Positions 1 through 10,435 of a DNA stretch of 50,341 nucleotides are shown piece by piece. The position numbers and the translations under genes are program-made. Origin of the DNA: an uncultured Actinomycetes bacterium (GTDB lineage: Bacteria > Actinomycetota > Actinomycetes > UBA12327); the NCBI GenBank assembly GCA_903920865.1, contig CAIXNN010000044.1, positions 1 to 50,341 on the forward strand, given 5' to 3'. Below the pieces are notes generated by a model. The model had not been told where the DNA came from. It searched no databases and was given only the letters and a program-made list of their open reading frames with translations. Each line of letters begins with the position of its first letter. The stretch's first letter is position 1.

Positions 1-69
1 GGCACGCAGTCCGGCACCACCAGCACCCATCACCACTACGTCAAATGTATGGCGTTCGATCTGTGTCAT
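1..69 (-). CDS. sdhA: Succinate dehydrogenase/fumarate reductase flavoprotein subunit, N-terminus only (truncated by window edge)
   Basis: Reverse complement reads MTQIERHTFDVVVMGAGGAGLRA, an FAD-binding GxGxxG start; lies directly downstream of the sdhC-like gene on the same strand. Confidence 0.8.
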   Translation of the reverse strand, partial: MTQIERHTFDVVVMGAGGAGLRA

Positions 70-104
70 AGAAGTGTCAATTCCTCAGTCTGTAATGGTG
101 GGGG

Positions 105-911
105 TCAGAAGGTGTTGAAGTCGGTGATCCAGCCAGCGGCAACAGCCATCACGTAGAAGTCAGCGATGACAAGGGTGGCCAAGGTGGTCCAGGCCAGCTG
201 CTGGTGCTTGTTGTTGAGCTTGGAAACAAAGGTCCAACCCTTGTAGCGCAGCGGGTGCTTGGAGAAGTTGGTCAAGCGGCCGCCCATGATGTGCCGGCAC
301 GAGTGGCACGAAGCGGTATAGGCCCACAAGCAGATGACATTGGCAGTCAAGACGATCGATCCAACACCGATGCCCCAACCGCCACCTTCTTTTTGAAAGG
401 AGTGGAAGGCATCAATGGTGTTGATGATCGAAATCAAGGCTGCAATGTAGAAGAAGTAGCGGTGTGCGTTTTGACCCAAGAGTGGGAAGCGCGATTCGCC
501 GGAGTACTTCTTGTGAGGCTCGTTAACCGCGCAGGCGGTGGGCGATTGCCAGAACGAGCGGTAGTAGGCCTTGCGGTAGTAGTAGCAGGTGAAGCGGAAG
601 AGGAACAAGAACGGCAACGTCAATGCGGCGTAGGGCAGCCACCACACGTCGGGAAGGAACTGACCCCACTCAGCTGCAGCGGCGACGCAACCCTTAGAGA
701 TACACGGCGAGTAGAACGGTGTGAGGTAGCGAACCGGCTCACCGCCTTGAGCGCCCCAGTAGTAGTTCTGCATGAACACGCGAACTGTCGCGTAGGTGAT
801 CCATGCAGTGATTCCGATGACCGTCAGTAAGGGGGAAACCCAGTACTTGTCGGTTCGAAGGGTCCGGGCGGTGATCCGCGCCCTGCCGGGCGAGAGGGTG
901 CCGGTGGTCAT
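105..911 (-). CDS. sdhC: Succinate dehydrogenase membrane anchor subunit (Rv0249c-like)
   Basis: 268 aa multi-TM protein immediately upstream of sdhA; length and context match the actinobacterial Sdh1 membrane subunit. Confidence 0.7.
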   Translation of the reverse strand: MTTGTLSPGRARITARTLRTDKYWVSPLLTVIGITAWITYATVRVFMQNYYWGAQGGEPVRYLTPFYSPCISKGCVAAAAEWGQFLPDVWWLPYAALTLPFLFLFRFTCYYYRKAYYRSFWQSPTACAVNEPHKKYSGESRFPLLGQNAHRYFFYIAALISIINTIDAFHSFQKEGGGWGIGVGSIVLTANVICLWAYTASCHSCRHIMGGRLTNFSKHPLRYKGWTFVSKLNNKHQQLAWTTLATLVIADFYVMAVAAGWITDFNTF

Positions 912-1024
912 TAATGAGCCTCCACAGAAACAGAACTGCTACTGACCGCAGGATAAAAACCCGCGCCCCGTAGGATTACAGAGTCAGCGACGAACCGAAT
1001 CGTCGCCCCCTCCCTGAGAATCGA

Positions 1025-2944
1025 GTGCTGGCCACCGTGCCCAACACCACAGACCGAGTGTCCAGATTTGATTTGCGCAACGTGGCCATCGTGGCCCACG
1101 TGGACCATGGCAAGACGACTCTGGTGGACCAGATGCTTCGTCAAGCCGGAGCCTTCAATGCGCATGAAACCTTGACCGATCGCGTGATGGATTCGATGGA
1201 TTTGGAGCGGGAAAAGGGCATCACCATCCTCGCCAAAAACACCGCAATCCGCTACGTCCCTCCCGCAGGATCTGACGTGATCCCTGCCACGTCCACGGCC
1301 ACGGCTTTGACCATCAACATCGTGGACACCCCAGGGCACGCTGACTTTGGAGGGGAGGTTGAGCGTGGGCTGGAAATGGTGGACGGCATCCTGCTGCTGG
1401 TCGATGCCAGCGAAGGCCCCCTGCCGCAAACCCGCTTCGTCTTGCGCAAGGCGCTGGCAAAGAAGTTACCAGTGGTGCTGGTGATAAATAAGGTCGATCG
1501 CCCGGACGCCCGGATCAAAGAAGTCGTGGACGAGACCTACGAGCTGTTCCTGGACCTTGACGCCACCGAAGAACAGATTGACTTCCCGATTGTGTACTGC
1601 TCGGCAAAAGCTGGCCGCGCATCAATGAATCAACCTGACGATGGTGGAATGCCCGATGCCGAAGACCTGGGTCCGTTGTTCACTGCCTTGACCTCAACGA
1701 TTCCGGCCCCTTTGTACACGCCAGGTGCTCCGCTACAAGCTCATGTCACCAACTTGGACGCATCTCCCTACCTTGGTCGCCTTGCACTGTGTCGCGTACA
1801 CGAAGGTGAAATCAAAAAGGGTCAGCAGGTCGCATGGTGTCGCGCCGACGGAACCATTGAGCGGGTCAAGATCGTTGAACTGCTGATGACCGAAGCACTT
1901 GATCGCGTTTCAGCCGAATCAGCCGGACCTGGCGACCTAGTCGCTATCGCTGGAATTTCTGAAATCACCATTGGCGAAACCTTGGCTGATCTGGAGAACC
2001 CAGTTCCGCTTCCCGTCATCACCGTTGATGAACCATCGCTGTCGATGACGATCGGTATCAACACTTCACCGATTTCCGGCCGCTCGGGAACCAAGTTGAC
2101 CGCGCGCCTGCTCAAGGCTCGTTTGGACTCAGAACTTGTCGGAAACGTTTCGTTGCGGGTGGAGACCACCGAACGCCCCGACACGTGGGAAGTCCAAGGC
2201 CGTGGCGAATTGCAACTTGCCATTTTGGTTGAGCTCATGCGTCGTGAAGGCTTTGAAATGACCGTCGGTAAGCCGCAAGTGGTGACCCGTTTGATTGATG
2301 GCAAGGTGCACGAGCCCATGGAGCGCTTGACCATTGACGCACCCGAGGAGCATTTGGGTGTTGTCACGCAGTTGATGGCGTTGCGTAAGGGCCGCATGGA
2401 GCAAATGACCAATCACGGCACTGGTTGGGTGCGGATGGAGTTTGTTGTTCCAGCTCGTGGCTTGATTGGTTTCCGCACCGAGTTCCTCACTGAAACTCGC
2501 GGCACCGGATTGCTGCACCACATTTTCGATTCCTATGCGCCATGGGTCGGCGAATTGCGTACGCGTCCGTCGGGCTCGTTGGTGGCTGACCGCACTGGTC
2601 CGACCACTGGTTTTGCTTTGGCGAACTTGCAGGAGCGCGGAACGATGTTCGTGGGCCCTGGTACTGAGGTTTACGAAGGCATGATCGTGGGAGAGAACTC
2701 GCGCGCTGATGACTTGGACGTCAACCCGACCAAGGAAAAGAAGCTGACCAACATGCGTCAGTCATCCGGCGACATTTTGGTTCCGCTGATCCCGCATCGC
2801 CAACTTTCGCTCGAAGAAGCCCTTGAGTTTTGTCGCGAAGATGAATGTGTTGAAGTCACTCCGGCTACCGTGCGCATCCGCAAAGTGATTCTGGATGCCA
2901 ATGAGCGCGGGCGCACCCGTGGCAAGGCGAAAAAGCCTCAGTAA
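1025..2944 (+). CDS. typA: Translational GTPase TypA/BipA
   Basis: [43 protein letters not shown] GTPase motifs and TypA C-terminal domain. Start could be GTG 1025, 1037 or 1058. Confidence 0.95.
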   Translation: MLATVPNTTDRVSRFDLRNVAIVAHVDHGKTTLVDQMLRQAGAFNAHETLTDRVMDSMDLEREKGITILAKNTAIRYVPPAGSDVIPATSTATALTINIVDTPGHADFGGEVERGLEMVDGILLLVDASEGPLPQTRFVLRKALAKKLPVVLVINKVDRPDARIKEVVDETYELFLDLDATEEQIDFPIVYCSAKAGRASMNQPDDGGMPDAEDLGPLFTALTSTIPAPLYTPGAPLQAHVTNLDASPYLGRLALCRVHEGEIKKGQQVAWCRADGTIERVKIVELLMTEALDRVSAESAGPGDLVAIAGISEITIGETLADLENPVPLPVITVDEPSLSMTIGINTSPISGRSGTKLTARLLKARLDSELVGNVSLRVETTERPDTWEVQGRGELQLAILVELMRREGFEMTVGKPQVVTRLIDGKVHEPMERLTIDAPEEHLGVVTQLMALRKGRMEQMTNHGTGWVRMEFVVPARGLIGFRTEFLTETRGTGLLHHIFDSYAPWVGELRTRPSGSLVADRTGPTTGFALANLQERGTMFVGPGTEVYEGMIVGENSRADDLDVNPTKEKKLTNMRQSSGDILVPLIPHRQLSLEEALEFCREDECVEVTPATVRIRKVILDANERGRTRGKAKKPQ

Positions 2945-2963
2945 TCGGGTGTGCGATCGCGCT

Positions 2964-5057
2964 TTAACCCAAGGATTTCTTCAGGAAGTCCAACTGCAGG
3001 AGCAGTAGGTTCTCCGCGACCTCTTCTTGGGGCGTCATGTGTGTGACTCCGGTCAGGTATTCGACCTGGTGTTCCTTGCCAGCTGCGGTCAAAGCTTGTG
3101 ACAGTTGCGCGGTGTTCGACACGAAGACGTTGTCGTCGGCAACGCCGTGAATCAGAAGCAGTGGTCGGGTTAAATTCTTCGCGCGCGGGATCAGCGAGTT
3201 AGCGTCGTAGATTGCTGAATTCTTTGCCGGGTCACCGAGATAGCGCTCGGTGTAATGGGTGTCGTAGAGCCGCCATTCGGTTACCGGTGCTCCAGCTACC
3301 GCAGCATGAAAAACATCGGGACGATCAAGAACAGCAAGTGCTGCTAAATAACCACCAAAGGACCAGCCCCGAATTCCCACTGCCGAGAGATCAAGGCTCG
3401 ATGGGTAAGCCGCGGCCACTGCCTGCAGCGCACTGACTTGATCAGCAAGAACTCCACTGGATAGGTCGAGATGCACGGACTTTTCCCATGCCGGACTGCC
3501 TGGCATACCGCGACCATCGGCGACGATGACGACAAATCCTTGGTTGGCCCACCACTGTGCGGTCAAAAAGGCCGATGCTGCGCTCATCACGCGTTGACCA
3601 TGTGGCCCACCGTAGGGATCAAGCAGGACCGGTAGCGGTTTGCTCGGGATTTCCCCATCCGGGAATAGCACGGCAATGCGCAACAACGGTTCAGCAGTTT
3701 CAACGCGATAAATCACCGGTTCAACGGTGGGAATTTCAACGAAGGATTCAATGATGTGTGGCTGCGCGGAGTGGACTGACTCAACGCTGATCACACTTTG
3801 TTCGCCTTTTGGGGCGTTGAGTTGATTGCTCGCGATCAATTGGGTTCCACCGCGGGACATCCCAGAGTTCCAACCACCGCTGGTCAGAGTTTGCGCGCCG
3901 GCCTCGGCGTTCCAGGACCATAGGGCGCAGTCCCACGAGTTGGCGGTCGGCGATGCAGAAAAAACAACCGTGTCTTCATCCACGCTATTGACGCTTCGCA
4001 CATCCCAGCCATTAGGTGAGACCACAAAGTCATCAATGGTTAAGTGGCGGTTGTTGTTGATGTCGAGTACCCGAACAAGACCACCATTAGCCAGTCGCGC
4101 TGGGGCGCCGGCGACAAGTTCAACCCAGTTTTCATCATCTTGTTCTTCAATCAAACTCGTACTGCCATCGGCATTGATCGCTAGTAGGCGCAAGGTGCGC
4201 TGATCGCGGGATTGCACGAGCAACATCTGGCCGTGTTGATCTGAAATTAGGTCCACGAAGTATTCATAAGTGGCCTTATCCCAAGAGATCTCCACACTGG
4301 AGCCATCAAGGCCGAAGCGGTGCACGCTGACGCTGGCATTGGTGGTGCCTGCGGCCGGATATCGGTGAGTCATAGGAGCTGTTGGATCGGTGGGGTTGAC
4401 GATCGTGAGTTCATCAACAGCAGAAGCATCCGTTCGCTGAACAAAAACGGCCGTTCCGTTGTAATCCCACCAGTGCCCGCGCGTGCGATCCATTTCCTCA
4501 GCGGCGATGAAGTCAGCCAAACCCCAGGTGATTTGCGCGGCAGATTCAACGGGCGTGAGTCGAACCGCTGAAGTGCTCGCCAAACCGGTGAGATCGTGAA
4601 CCCACAGTGCATTGTCATGAACAAATGCGATGCGTCGCCCAGATCGATCAAGTCGCGGATCAAGAATGGGCGATGGAAGGTCAAGTGGGGAAGTGCGTGC
4701 TTGTTTGACATCAACAAGAAATGCCTGGCCGGCCATCGTAACAACTGCGCGCGAGCAATCAGCATCGGTGCAGTAGGTCACAATGCCGCCAGCAACTTCG
4801 CGTGCTCGCTCGCGCCGCGCCTTTTCTTCAGCAGGGAGTTCACCATCGACACTGGCCAGCTCGCGCGGATCAGCAACGCACGTTTCAATCCCTGTTGCTA
4901 CCTCTAACGACCACAGCGCATTGACTTCATCAGTGCCGTGACGCGATCGCAGAAACAGCACACGCGAACCATCGCTACTGATGGTGAAGGTTCTCGGGGC
5001 ACCCAGGCGAAACCCTCTGGTCAGGGCTGACCTGCGTGGAAAGGAGTCGGTGCTCAC
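2964..5057 (-). CDS. S9 family prolyl oligopeptidase / dipeptidyl aminopeptidase
   Basis: DPPIV-type beta-propeller N-terminus, GWSFGGYLA nucleophile, C-terminal Asp/His region (HGVADDNVF, GVTHM). Likely GTG start at 5057 (VSTDSFPRRS) rather than 5087. Confidence 0.85.
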   Translation of the reverse strand: MSTDSFPRRSALTRGFRLGAPRTFTISSDGSRVLFLRSRHGTDEVNALWSLEVATGIETCVADPRELASVDGELPAEEKARRERAREVAGGIVTYCTDADCSRAVVTMAGQAFLVDVKQARTSPLDLPSPILDPRLDRSGRRIAFVHDNALWVHDLTGLASTSAVRLTPVESAAQITWGLADFIAAEEMDRTRGHWWDYNGTAVFVQRTDASAVDELTIVNPTDPTAPMTHRYPAAGTTNASVSVHRFGLDGSSVEISWDKATYEYFVDLISDQHGQMLLVQSRDQRTLRLLAINADGSTSLIEEQDDENWVELVAGAPARLANGGLVRVLDINNNRHLTIDDFVVSPNGWDVRSVNSVDEDTVVFSASPTANSWDCALWSWNAEAGAQTLTSGGWNSGMSRGGTQLIASNQLNAPKGEQSVISVESVHSAQPHIIESFVEIPTVEPVIYRVETAEPLLRIAVLFPDGEIPSKPLPVLLDPYGGPHGQRVMSAASAFLTAQWWANQGFVVIVADGRGMPGSPAWEKSVHLDLSSGVLADQVSALQAVAAAYPSSLDLSAVGIRGWSFGGYLAALAVLDRPDVFHAAVAGAPVTEWRLYDTHYTERYLGDPAKNSAIYDANSLIPRAKNLTRPLLLIHGVADDNVFVSNTAQLSQALTAAGKEHQVEYLTGVTHMTPQEEVAENLLLLQLDFLKKSLG

Positions 5058-5109
5058 GCCTTGATCCTGCCAGCAGGACGGCGGCAAGGCTCGCGCCTAC
5101 GATGTATCT

Positions 5110-5997
5110 ATGACTAAAGGTCGCTTGATGTTCGTCCATGCCCACCCCGACGACGAAACCATCGGCAGTGGCATTGCCATGGGCCGCTACGTGCGCGATG
5201 GCCATCAGGTCACGCTGGTCACGTGCACCTTGGGCGAAGAAGGCGAAGTCCTGGTGCCCGAACTGGAGAACTTGGCATCAGCTCAAGACGATGCGCTTGG
5301 CTCACACCGACAGGGTGAACTGGCCAAGGCGATGGAAATTCTTGGCGTGAGCGATCACCGCCAATTGGGTGGACCTGGTCGTTATCGCGACAGCGGAATG
5401 ATGGGCACCGAACAAAATGCACGTACCGATTGTTTTTGGCAAGCGGACCTCACCCAAGCCGCCACCGATATGGCTCAGATCATTCGTGAGGTTCGACCCC
5501 ATGTCTTAGTCACCTACGACGAATTCGGTGGCTATGGCCACCCCGATCACATTCAAGCCCATCGGGCCGCCATGTATGGCGCCGTCTTAGCTGCGGCTCC
5601 GTCTTATAAACCAGAACTTGGACAGGCTTGGGATGTACCAAAGATTTATTGGACCGCATTTCCGCGTTCCAATGTTGAGCGCACGCGCAAAGTGCTCGCC
5701 GAACAGGGCATCGACTTCTTCTCCAACGACGAAGCTGAAGGCGGCCGACCGTGGGCATGCCCCGATGAGTACGTCACCACGATGATTACCGATGTGACGT
5801 TGGAGCCGCTCAAGGTAAAGGCCTTGCTCGCGCACGAGACTCAAATTACAAAAGAAGCACCATTTTTGAAAATCTCACAAGCTATCGGTCCAGAAGGGCT
5901 TGGTACTGAGCACTTTCGACTGGTGCGCGGCAATGTGGGGGACACCTCAGGAGAGCCAGCTCGAGAAAGTGATTTCCTGTCCGGTTTGAGCCTGTAG
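5110..5997 (+). CDS. mshB: N-acetyl-1-D-myo-inositol-2-amino-2-deoxy-alpha-D-glucopyranoside deacetylase (mycothiol biosynthesis)
   Basis: LmbE/PIG-L fold motif HAHPDDE, YDEFGGYGHPDHIQAH, full-length match to MshB architecture. Confidence 0.88.
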   Translation: MTKGRLMFVHAHPDDETIGSGIAMGRYVRDGHQVTLVTCTLGEEGEVLVPELENLASAQDDALGSHRQGELAKAMEILGVSDHRQLGGPGRYRDSGMMGTEQNARTDCFWQADLTQAATDMAQIIREVRPHVLVTYDEFGGYGHPDHIQAHRAAMYGAVLAAAPSYKPELGQAWDVPKIYWTAFPRSNVERTRKVLAEQGIDFFSNDEAEGGRPWACPDEYVTTMITDVTLEPLKVKALLAHETQITKEAPFLKISQAIGPEGLGTEHFRLVRGNVGDTSGEPARESDFLSGLSL

Positions 5998-6132
5998 GCC
6001 TCCTCCTATCGGCTTGATTTAGCCGAACTTGATACGCCAAACGGGTGATGGCCCGCGCGCTGAGCAGTCAAGTCGGACGAAACTTCCACCACACCTCGCA
6101 GTCTTGTGACAAGAGGTCGCTGGGAGGCAATC

Positions 6133-8094
6133 ATGAAGTCGCGCATTCAGAGTCAATCGCAAACGTCAACGTTGACGGGGGCGCCTGAAACAAGTGGGCT
6201 TCCTGAATTGATTGCCGCTCGCAGCGCAGATGTTGGTCGCAATCGTGAAAAGCAACGTCGCCGCCGACTGCGCACGCTCGCCTGGCTACTGGGTGTTCCC
6301 GCCGCCTTCTTGTGGTTGCGTTTGGCGCTTGGGGATCCGTTCAACGTTTTTTCATTCCCCAACGTTGACCCGTTAGTAGTTATGCCACTTTTGTTCTTTG
6401 TCCTGCTAGCTGTGGTCTTACTTGCCGGCACGGTCGGTGCAGGCCGATCACCGCACGTGATGTTCCGTCCCGAACAAATTTCCACACGCCTTGACGATGT
6501 AATCGGCATTGACCCAATCAAGGAAGATGTTGTTCGAAGCCTGAACCTATTTTTGGCGCACAAGCAATTTGCTGACGAGATGGGTGGCACGCCACGACGC
6601 GGACTGCTCTTTGAAGGAGCACCCGGAACCGGTAAGACCCACCTTGCTAAGGCTATGGCTGCCGAAGCAGGCGTCCCTTTCCTCTTTGTTAGCGCAACCT
6701 CTTTTCAGTCCATGTACTACGGGGCCACGGCTCGCAAGATTCGCTCCTACTTCAAGAAGCTTCGCAAAGTTGCCCGTCAAGAAGGTGGAGCAATTGGCTT
6801 CATTGAGGAGATCGATGCGATTGCGATGGCTCGTGGTGGGCTGTCGGCAACGATTGCCCCTGAATCGGTGAGCGCGGTTGCTCATGGCTGTGGTTCCTTG
6901 CACGCGCTTCCCACCACATTTGCCCTTTCACACACTGCCGGTGCCAGCGTGATCAATTCCAACATCACCAGTGAGGGTGTTGGTGGTGTAGTGAACGAAC
7001 TTCTGGTTCAGATGCAGTCCTTTGATGAGCCCACGGGAAGTCAAAAGGTACAGACCTGGTTCATCGACAAGGCCAACCTCTTCCTTGATGAGTCGCGCCA
7101 ACTTCCACGCCCTGTTCCACCGCGGACAAATATCTTGCTCATTGCGGCCACCAACCGAGCCGACAACCTTGACCCGGCGCTATTGCGCCCAGGCCGCTTT
7201 GACCGTCGCCTCACCTTCGAACTTCCAGCCAAACAAGGTCGTCGCGCTCTGGTTGATCACTTCCTCAAGTCAAAGGCGCACGCAGCTGAACTCAATGACG
7301 AGATCATGCGCGACCAGATTGCCTCGGCGACCACGGGTTACACCCCGGTGATGATTGAGCACCTCTTTGATGAGGCTTTGGTCAACGCTGTGCGTCGCGG
7401 CAAACGTGAGATGTCCATGGGTGATGTTGAGCGCGCTCGCCTAGTTGAAGAAGTGGGCTTGGGCCAACCGGTTGCTTACACCCCGCATGAGCGTGAATTG
7501 ATTTCAACTCATGAAGCCGGCCATGCCGTTGCTGCCTACCTGTGTGCACCAGAGCGTCGCCTTGAGATTTTGACCATCATCAAGCGTCGACAAGCTCTTG
7601 GCATGTTGGCTCATGGCGATGCCGATGATGTTTTCACTCGCTCGAAGACCGAGATGATGTCCCTGATTCGTATTGCGATGGCCGGACAGGTAGCTGAAGA
7701 GTTGTTCTTTGGCGATATTTCCACCGGCCCAGGTGGAGACCTGCTCTATGCAACCAATGTTGCCTGCGAAATGGTCGGCTCCTGCGGGATGACTGACACG
7801 TTGATTTCCTATGGGGCCGTGCAAAACGGAGCCTTCAATGGAAGCAACATCGCTGGCCGAGTTCTTAGTGACAGCGATGGTCGCGAAAGGGTTGAAAGGT
7901 TGCTGCAGGAGCAAAAGGCAGCTGTGAAAATCCTGTTGAGTCAAAATCGTCACTTGATCACCGCATTGCGTGATGCTCTTATGGAGCGTGAAGAGCTCAT
8001 CGGTCGGGAAATCACAGATGTTATTGAGGCGGCCGGTGGAGCCCAGCGCGCAAGCGTGATTGATGTGCGAGCCGAAGCCACCGATCGGGTCTAG
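6133..8094 (+). CDS. FtsH-like membrane AAA+ zinc metalloprotease (M41), divergent
   Basis: Two N-terminal TM segments, Walker A GAPGTGKT, SRH ATNRADNLDPALLRPGRFDRR, HEAGH zinc site, downstream Asp in STGPGGDL. ATG 6133 preceded by GGGAGG (6121-6126). Confidence 0.85.
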   Translation: MKSRIQSQSQTSTLTGAPETSGLPELIAARSADVGRNREKQRRRRLRTLAWLLGVPAAFLWLRLALGDPFNVFSFPNVDPLVVMPLLFFVLLAVVLLAGTVGAGRSPHVMFRPEQISTRLDDVIGIDPIKEDVVRSLNLFLAHKQFADEMGGTPRRGLLFEGAPGTGKTHLAKAMAAEAGVPFLFVSATSFQSMYYGATARKIRSYFKKLRKVARQEGGAIGFIEEIDAIAMARGGLSATIAPESVSAVAHGCGSLHALPTTFALSHTAGASVINSNITSEGVGGVVNELLVQMQSFDEPTGSQKVQTWFIDKANLFLDESRQLPRPVPPRTNILLIAATNRADNLDPALLRPGRFDRRLTFELPAKQGRRALVDHFLKSKAHAAELNDEIMRDQIASATTGYTPVMIEHLFDEALVNAVRRGKREMSMGDVERARLVEEVGLGQPVAYTPHERELISTHEAGHAVAAYLCAPERRLEILTIIKRRQALGMLAHGDADDVFTRSKTEMMSLIRIAMAGQVAEELFFGDISTGPGGDLLYATNVACEMVGSCGMTDTLISYGAVQNGAFNGSNIAGRVLSDSDGRERVERLLQEQKAAVKILLSQNRHLITALRDALMEREELIGREITDVIEAAGGAQRASVIDVRAEATDRV

Positions 8095-8112
8095 GCAGTC
8101 CACACTGTCGGT

Positions 8113-8490
8113 GTGAGCTCTTTAATCCGCTTAGTGCGTGCCGGTTTCGTGCTTGCTGTAGCCGTGGCCTTTGGTGGGTTAATTGCTGCAATCGGGTGCT
8201 TTTGGCAATCGGGCCAGATCTTCGTTGGAAGCACCTCGATTCCTATCGGTTTACTGGCTGCCCTTGCGATCACCTGGACCGGGTGCACAGTGGTGGGTTC
8301 ATTGACCACCACAGCGGCAGCATCCTTTGCTGTGGGAGCAGGGTGGGTCCTAACTGTCTTAACTCTGAGCGCACAACGGCCAGCCGGCGATCTTGTAGTG
8401 CCCGGGGCTTGGTACGGCTATGCCTTCTTAGTTGGCGGCCTGCTCATCGTGGTGATCAGCAGTTTTCGCAGTGGCATCAAGAACCTTTGA
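8113..8490 (+). CDS. Small integral membrane protein (DUF6113/Rv1171-like)
   Basis: 125 aa, about four hydrophobic segments, GTG start, tight spacing after the FtsH-like gene. Confidence 0.55.
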   Translation: MSSLIRLVRAGFVLAVAVAFGGLIAAIGCFWQSGQIFVGSTSIPIGLLAALAITWTGCTVVGSLTTTAAASFAVGAGWVLTVLTLSAQRPAGDLVVPGAWYGYAFLVGGLLIVVISSFRSGIKNL

Positions 8491-8575
8491 GCGCCCGCGA
8501 GATGCAGAATGTGTACTAATTGGGTATGTCCTCACCGATTGTCGGAACCGGTTGATGCCTGCTTTTCGTCATAGT

Positions 8576-8603
8576 CTGTAACCCCCACAACGGGAAGTTA
8601 CAG
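8576..8603. other. Inverted repeat / potential leader hairpin upstream of vanW-like gene
   Basis: CTGTAAC (8576-8582) and GTTACAG (8597-8603) are perfect reverse complements; nested CCC-ACAAC-GGG. Confidence 0.4.
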
Positions 8604-8620
8604 ATGAAAGGCGAACACAC

Positions 8621-10426
8621 GTGGCCAGCGGCGCACCAAAAAAGCTCAGCGCAGCTGAATTAGCCACTCGCCGGCGAAATCGGCGGATCGTGATTTTTTC
8701 GTTAGTGGGCCTGCTGTTTATTTTCATTGCGCTGAACATCAATGCCCGCGGGCATGTCCCTAAGGGAACCAGCGTTGAGGGCGTGGCAATCGGCGGGCTT
8801 TCGCCAGATCAGGCGAAAAAGGTCTTGAAAGACAAGTTAGAGCCGCGACTTTTGCGCGATGTGATCATCACCGACGGCGAGCGTCAAAGCCGCGTGGATC
8901 TGCAAGAGGCCGCCGTTGGGCTTGACCTCCAAGCCACAGTTGATAGTGCAACATCGTTGACCGGCGGAAATTCTCTTACTCGCCTTTTTGGTAAGGGTGG
9001 TGCCGTCGATCCTGTTTTTGCGGTCCGGGAAACGTTTCTCAATAAGAGCATCAATGCTGTTGTCAAAAAGCTCAGTCATCCGGTCGTTGAGGGTGGATTA
9101 GCTTTTAGCGGCAATAAGGTCACCGGCATTAAGCCCAAATCGGGTCAAGTTCTCACGCCTGAGCAAGTGAAAGTTGCCATTTTCTCCACAGCGGCGGCCA
9201 GGCAGCGCAAAGTCAAAGTTTCCTTAACCTCGCAACAACCCCAGCTCACCGCCGAAGATGTTGCAAATGCTGTGAGTCAGTTGGGTAAGACGGTGGTTTC
9301 AGCTCCGATTTCTATTCGCTTAACTGGCACCGGTGCTAACCCCAACGAACCCGTCGATCAAAGCATTGATGTTCCTATCGCCACGCTGACACCGTCTTTT
9401 AGCACCAAGGTTGTGGACGGGAAAATGCAATTGGTCGTTGATGGCCCCCGTGCCCTCAAGGCGATTCAGCAAGACCTAGGTCCAACTCAGCAGCCGGCCG
9501 TTGATGCCCGATTTAGGATTGTTAAGGGAAAGCCGACGATCGTTCCATCGCAAGATGGGCAGGCCGTCGATGTTGAGCAACTGAGCTCAGCTATTGCCGA
9601 AGCTGCCACCCAAGAGGGTATTCGGCTGGCAAATGTCACGCTCAAACCGCAAGCGGCCACCTTCACCACGGCAGATGCAAAAAAACTGGGCATCGTGGAG
9701 CAGATCTCTAAGTTCCGCCAAAAGTTTCCCTATGCGCCGTATCGGTACCAAAACATCGGTCAGGCTGCCGAGCGAATTAATGGCACCTTACTCAAGCCTG
9801 GTGAGGTCTTCAGCATGAATAACATCGTGCTCGAGCGCACTCCAGCAAATGGCTACACCAAGGGCTTTGTGATCAAGTCGGGTCGACTTCAAGAAGATCT
9901 CGGTGGCGGGGTCTCAACGATGGCCACTGCCACTTGGCATGCCGCATTTTTTGCCGGCCTTGAGCGTATTGAACAGCGGGCTCACTCGTTTTACATCTCC
10001 CGGTATCAACCAGGCCTTGAGGCCACTGTGTCCTGGGGACAGCTTGATCTAAAATTTAGAAACGATTCGCCGCATGGAGTATTCATCACCGCGGTGCGCG
10101 GAACCAACTTCGTCACGGTGACCATGTATGGCACAAAGCGCTATGACATCTCGGCGGAGTCCGGCCCACATCAAGATGTCAAACCGTTCACCCAACAAAC
10201 GGACGCCAGTTCGCCGTGCACCCCGCAAGGTGGCTCTGAGGGATTCACCATTGTGGTCACGCGAGTTTTCAAAATCGCGGGCAAAGAAGTCAAGCGTGAA
10301 CCCTTGACGACCAAGTACAACCCGGCGGCAAACATCACGTGTAAGAAACCAACACCCAAGGCCACGGCAACACCAACGGCCAGTGCAAAACCGGCTGCAA
10401 AGCCAACACCTAAACCCACCGGCTAG
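8621..10426 (+). CDS. VanW family protein with N-terminal TM and peptidoglycan-binding-like (PF12229-type) repeats
   Basis: N-terminal TM, VanW core (PYRYQNIGQAAERINGTLLKPGEVFSMNNIVLERT...GGGVSTMATATWHAAFFAGL), Thr/Pro/Lys-rich tail. Confidence 0.85.
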   Translation: MASGAPKKLSAAELATRRRNRRIVIFSLVGLLFIFIALNINARGHVPKGTSVEGVAIGGLSPDQAKKVLKDKLEPRLLRDVIITDGERQSRVDLQEAAVGLDLQATVDSATSLTGGNSLTRLFGKGGAVDPVFAVRETFLNKSINAVVKKLSHPVVEGGLAFSGNKVTGIKPKSGQVLTPEQVKVAIFSTAAARQRKVKVSLTSQQPQLTAEDVANAVSQLGKTVVSAPISIRLTGTGANPNEPVDQSIDVPIATLTPSFSTKVVDGKMQLVVDGPRALKAIQQDLGPTQQPAVDARFRIVKGKPTIVPSQDGQAVDVEQLSSAIAEAATQEGIRLANVTLKPQAATFTTADAKKLGIVEQISKFRQKFPYAPYRYQNIGQAAERINGTLLKPGEVFSMNNIVLERTPANGYTKGFVIKSGRLQEDLGGGVSTMATATWHAAFFAGLERIEQRAHSFYISRYQPGLEATVSWGQLDLKFRNDSPHGVFITAVRGTNFVTVTMYGTKRYDISAESGPHQDVKPFTQQTDASSPCTPQGGSEGFTIVVTRVFKIAGKEVKREPLTTKYNPAANITCKKPTPKATATPTASAKPAAKPTPKPTG

Positions 10427-10435
10427 GTGGCGGCG

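Noticed and set aside
204-830. 208-aa plus-strand ORF antisense to sdhC
   Set aside because: No recognisable domain; mirror frame of a well-supported membrane protein.
1822-2412. 196-aa minus-strand ORF within typA
   Set aside because: Ser/Thr-rich nonsense translation antisense to a conserved GTPase; no motif or start signal.
6009-6026. TCGGCT-tgattt-AGCCGA hairpin after mshB as a terminator
   Set aside because: Only 6 bp and no U-tract; too weak to call.
8621-10426. VanW protein as a glycopeptide-resistance cluster
   Set aside because: No vanHAX or vanRS nearby; VanW-domain proteins are common housekeeping envelope proteins in actinobacteria.
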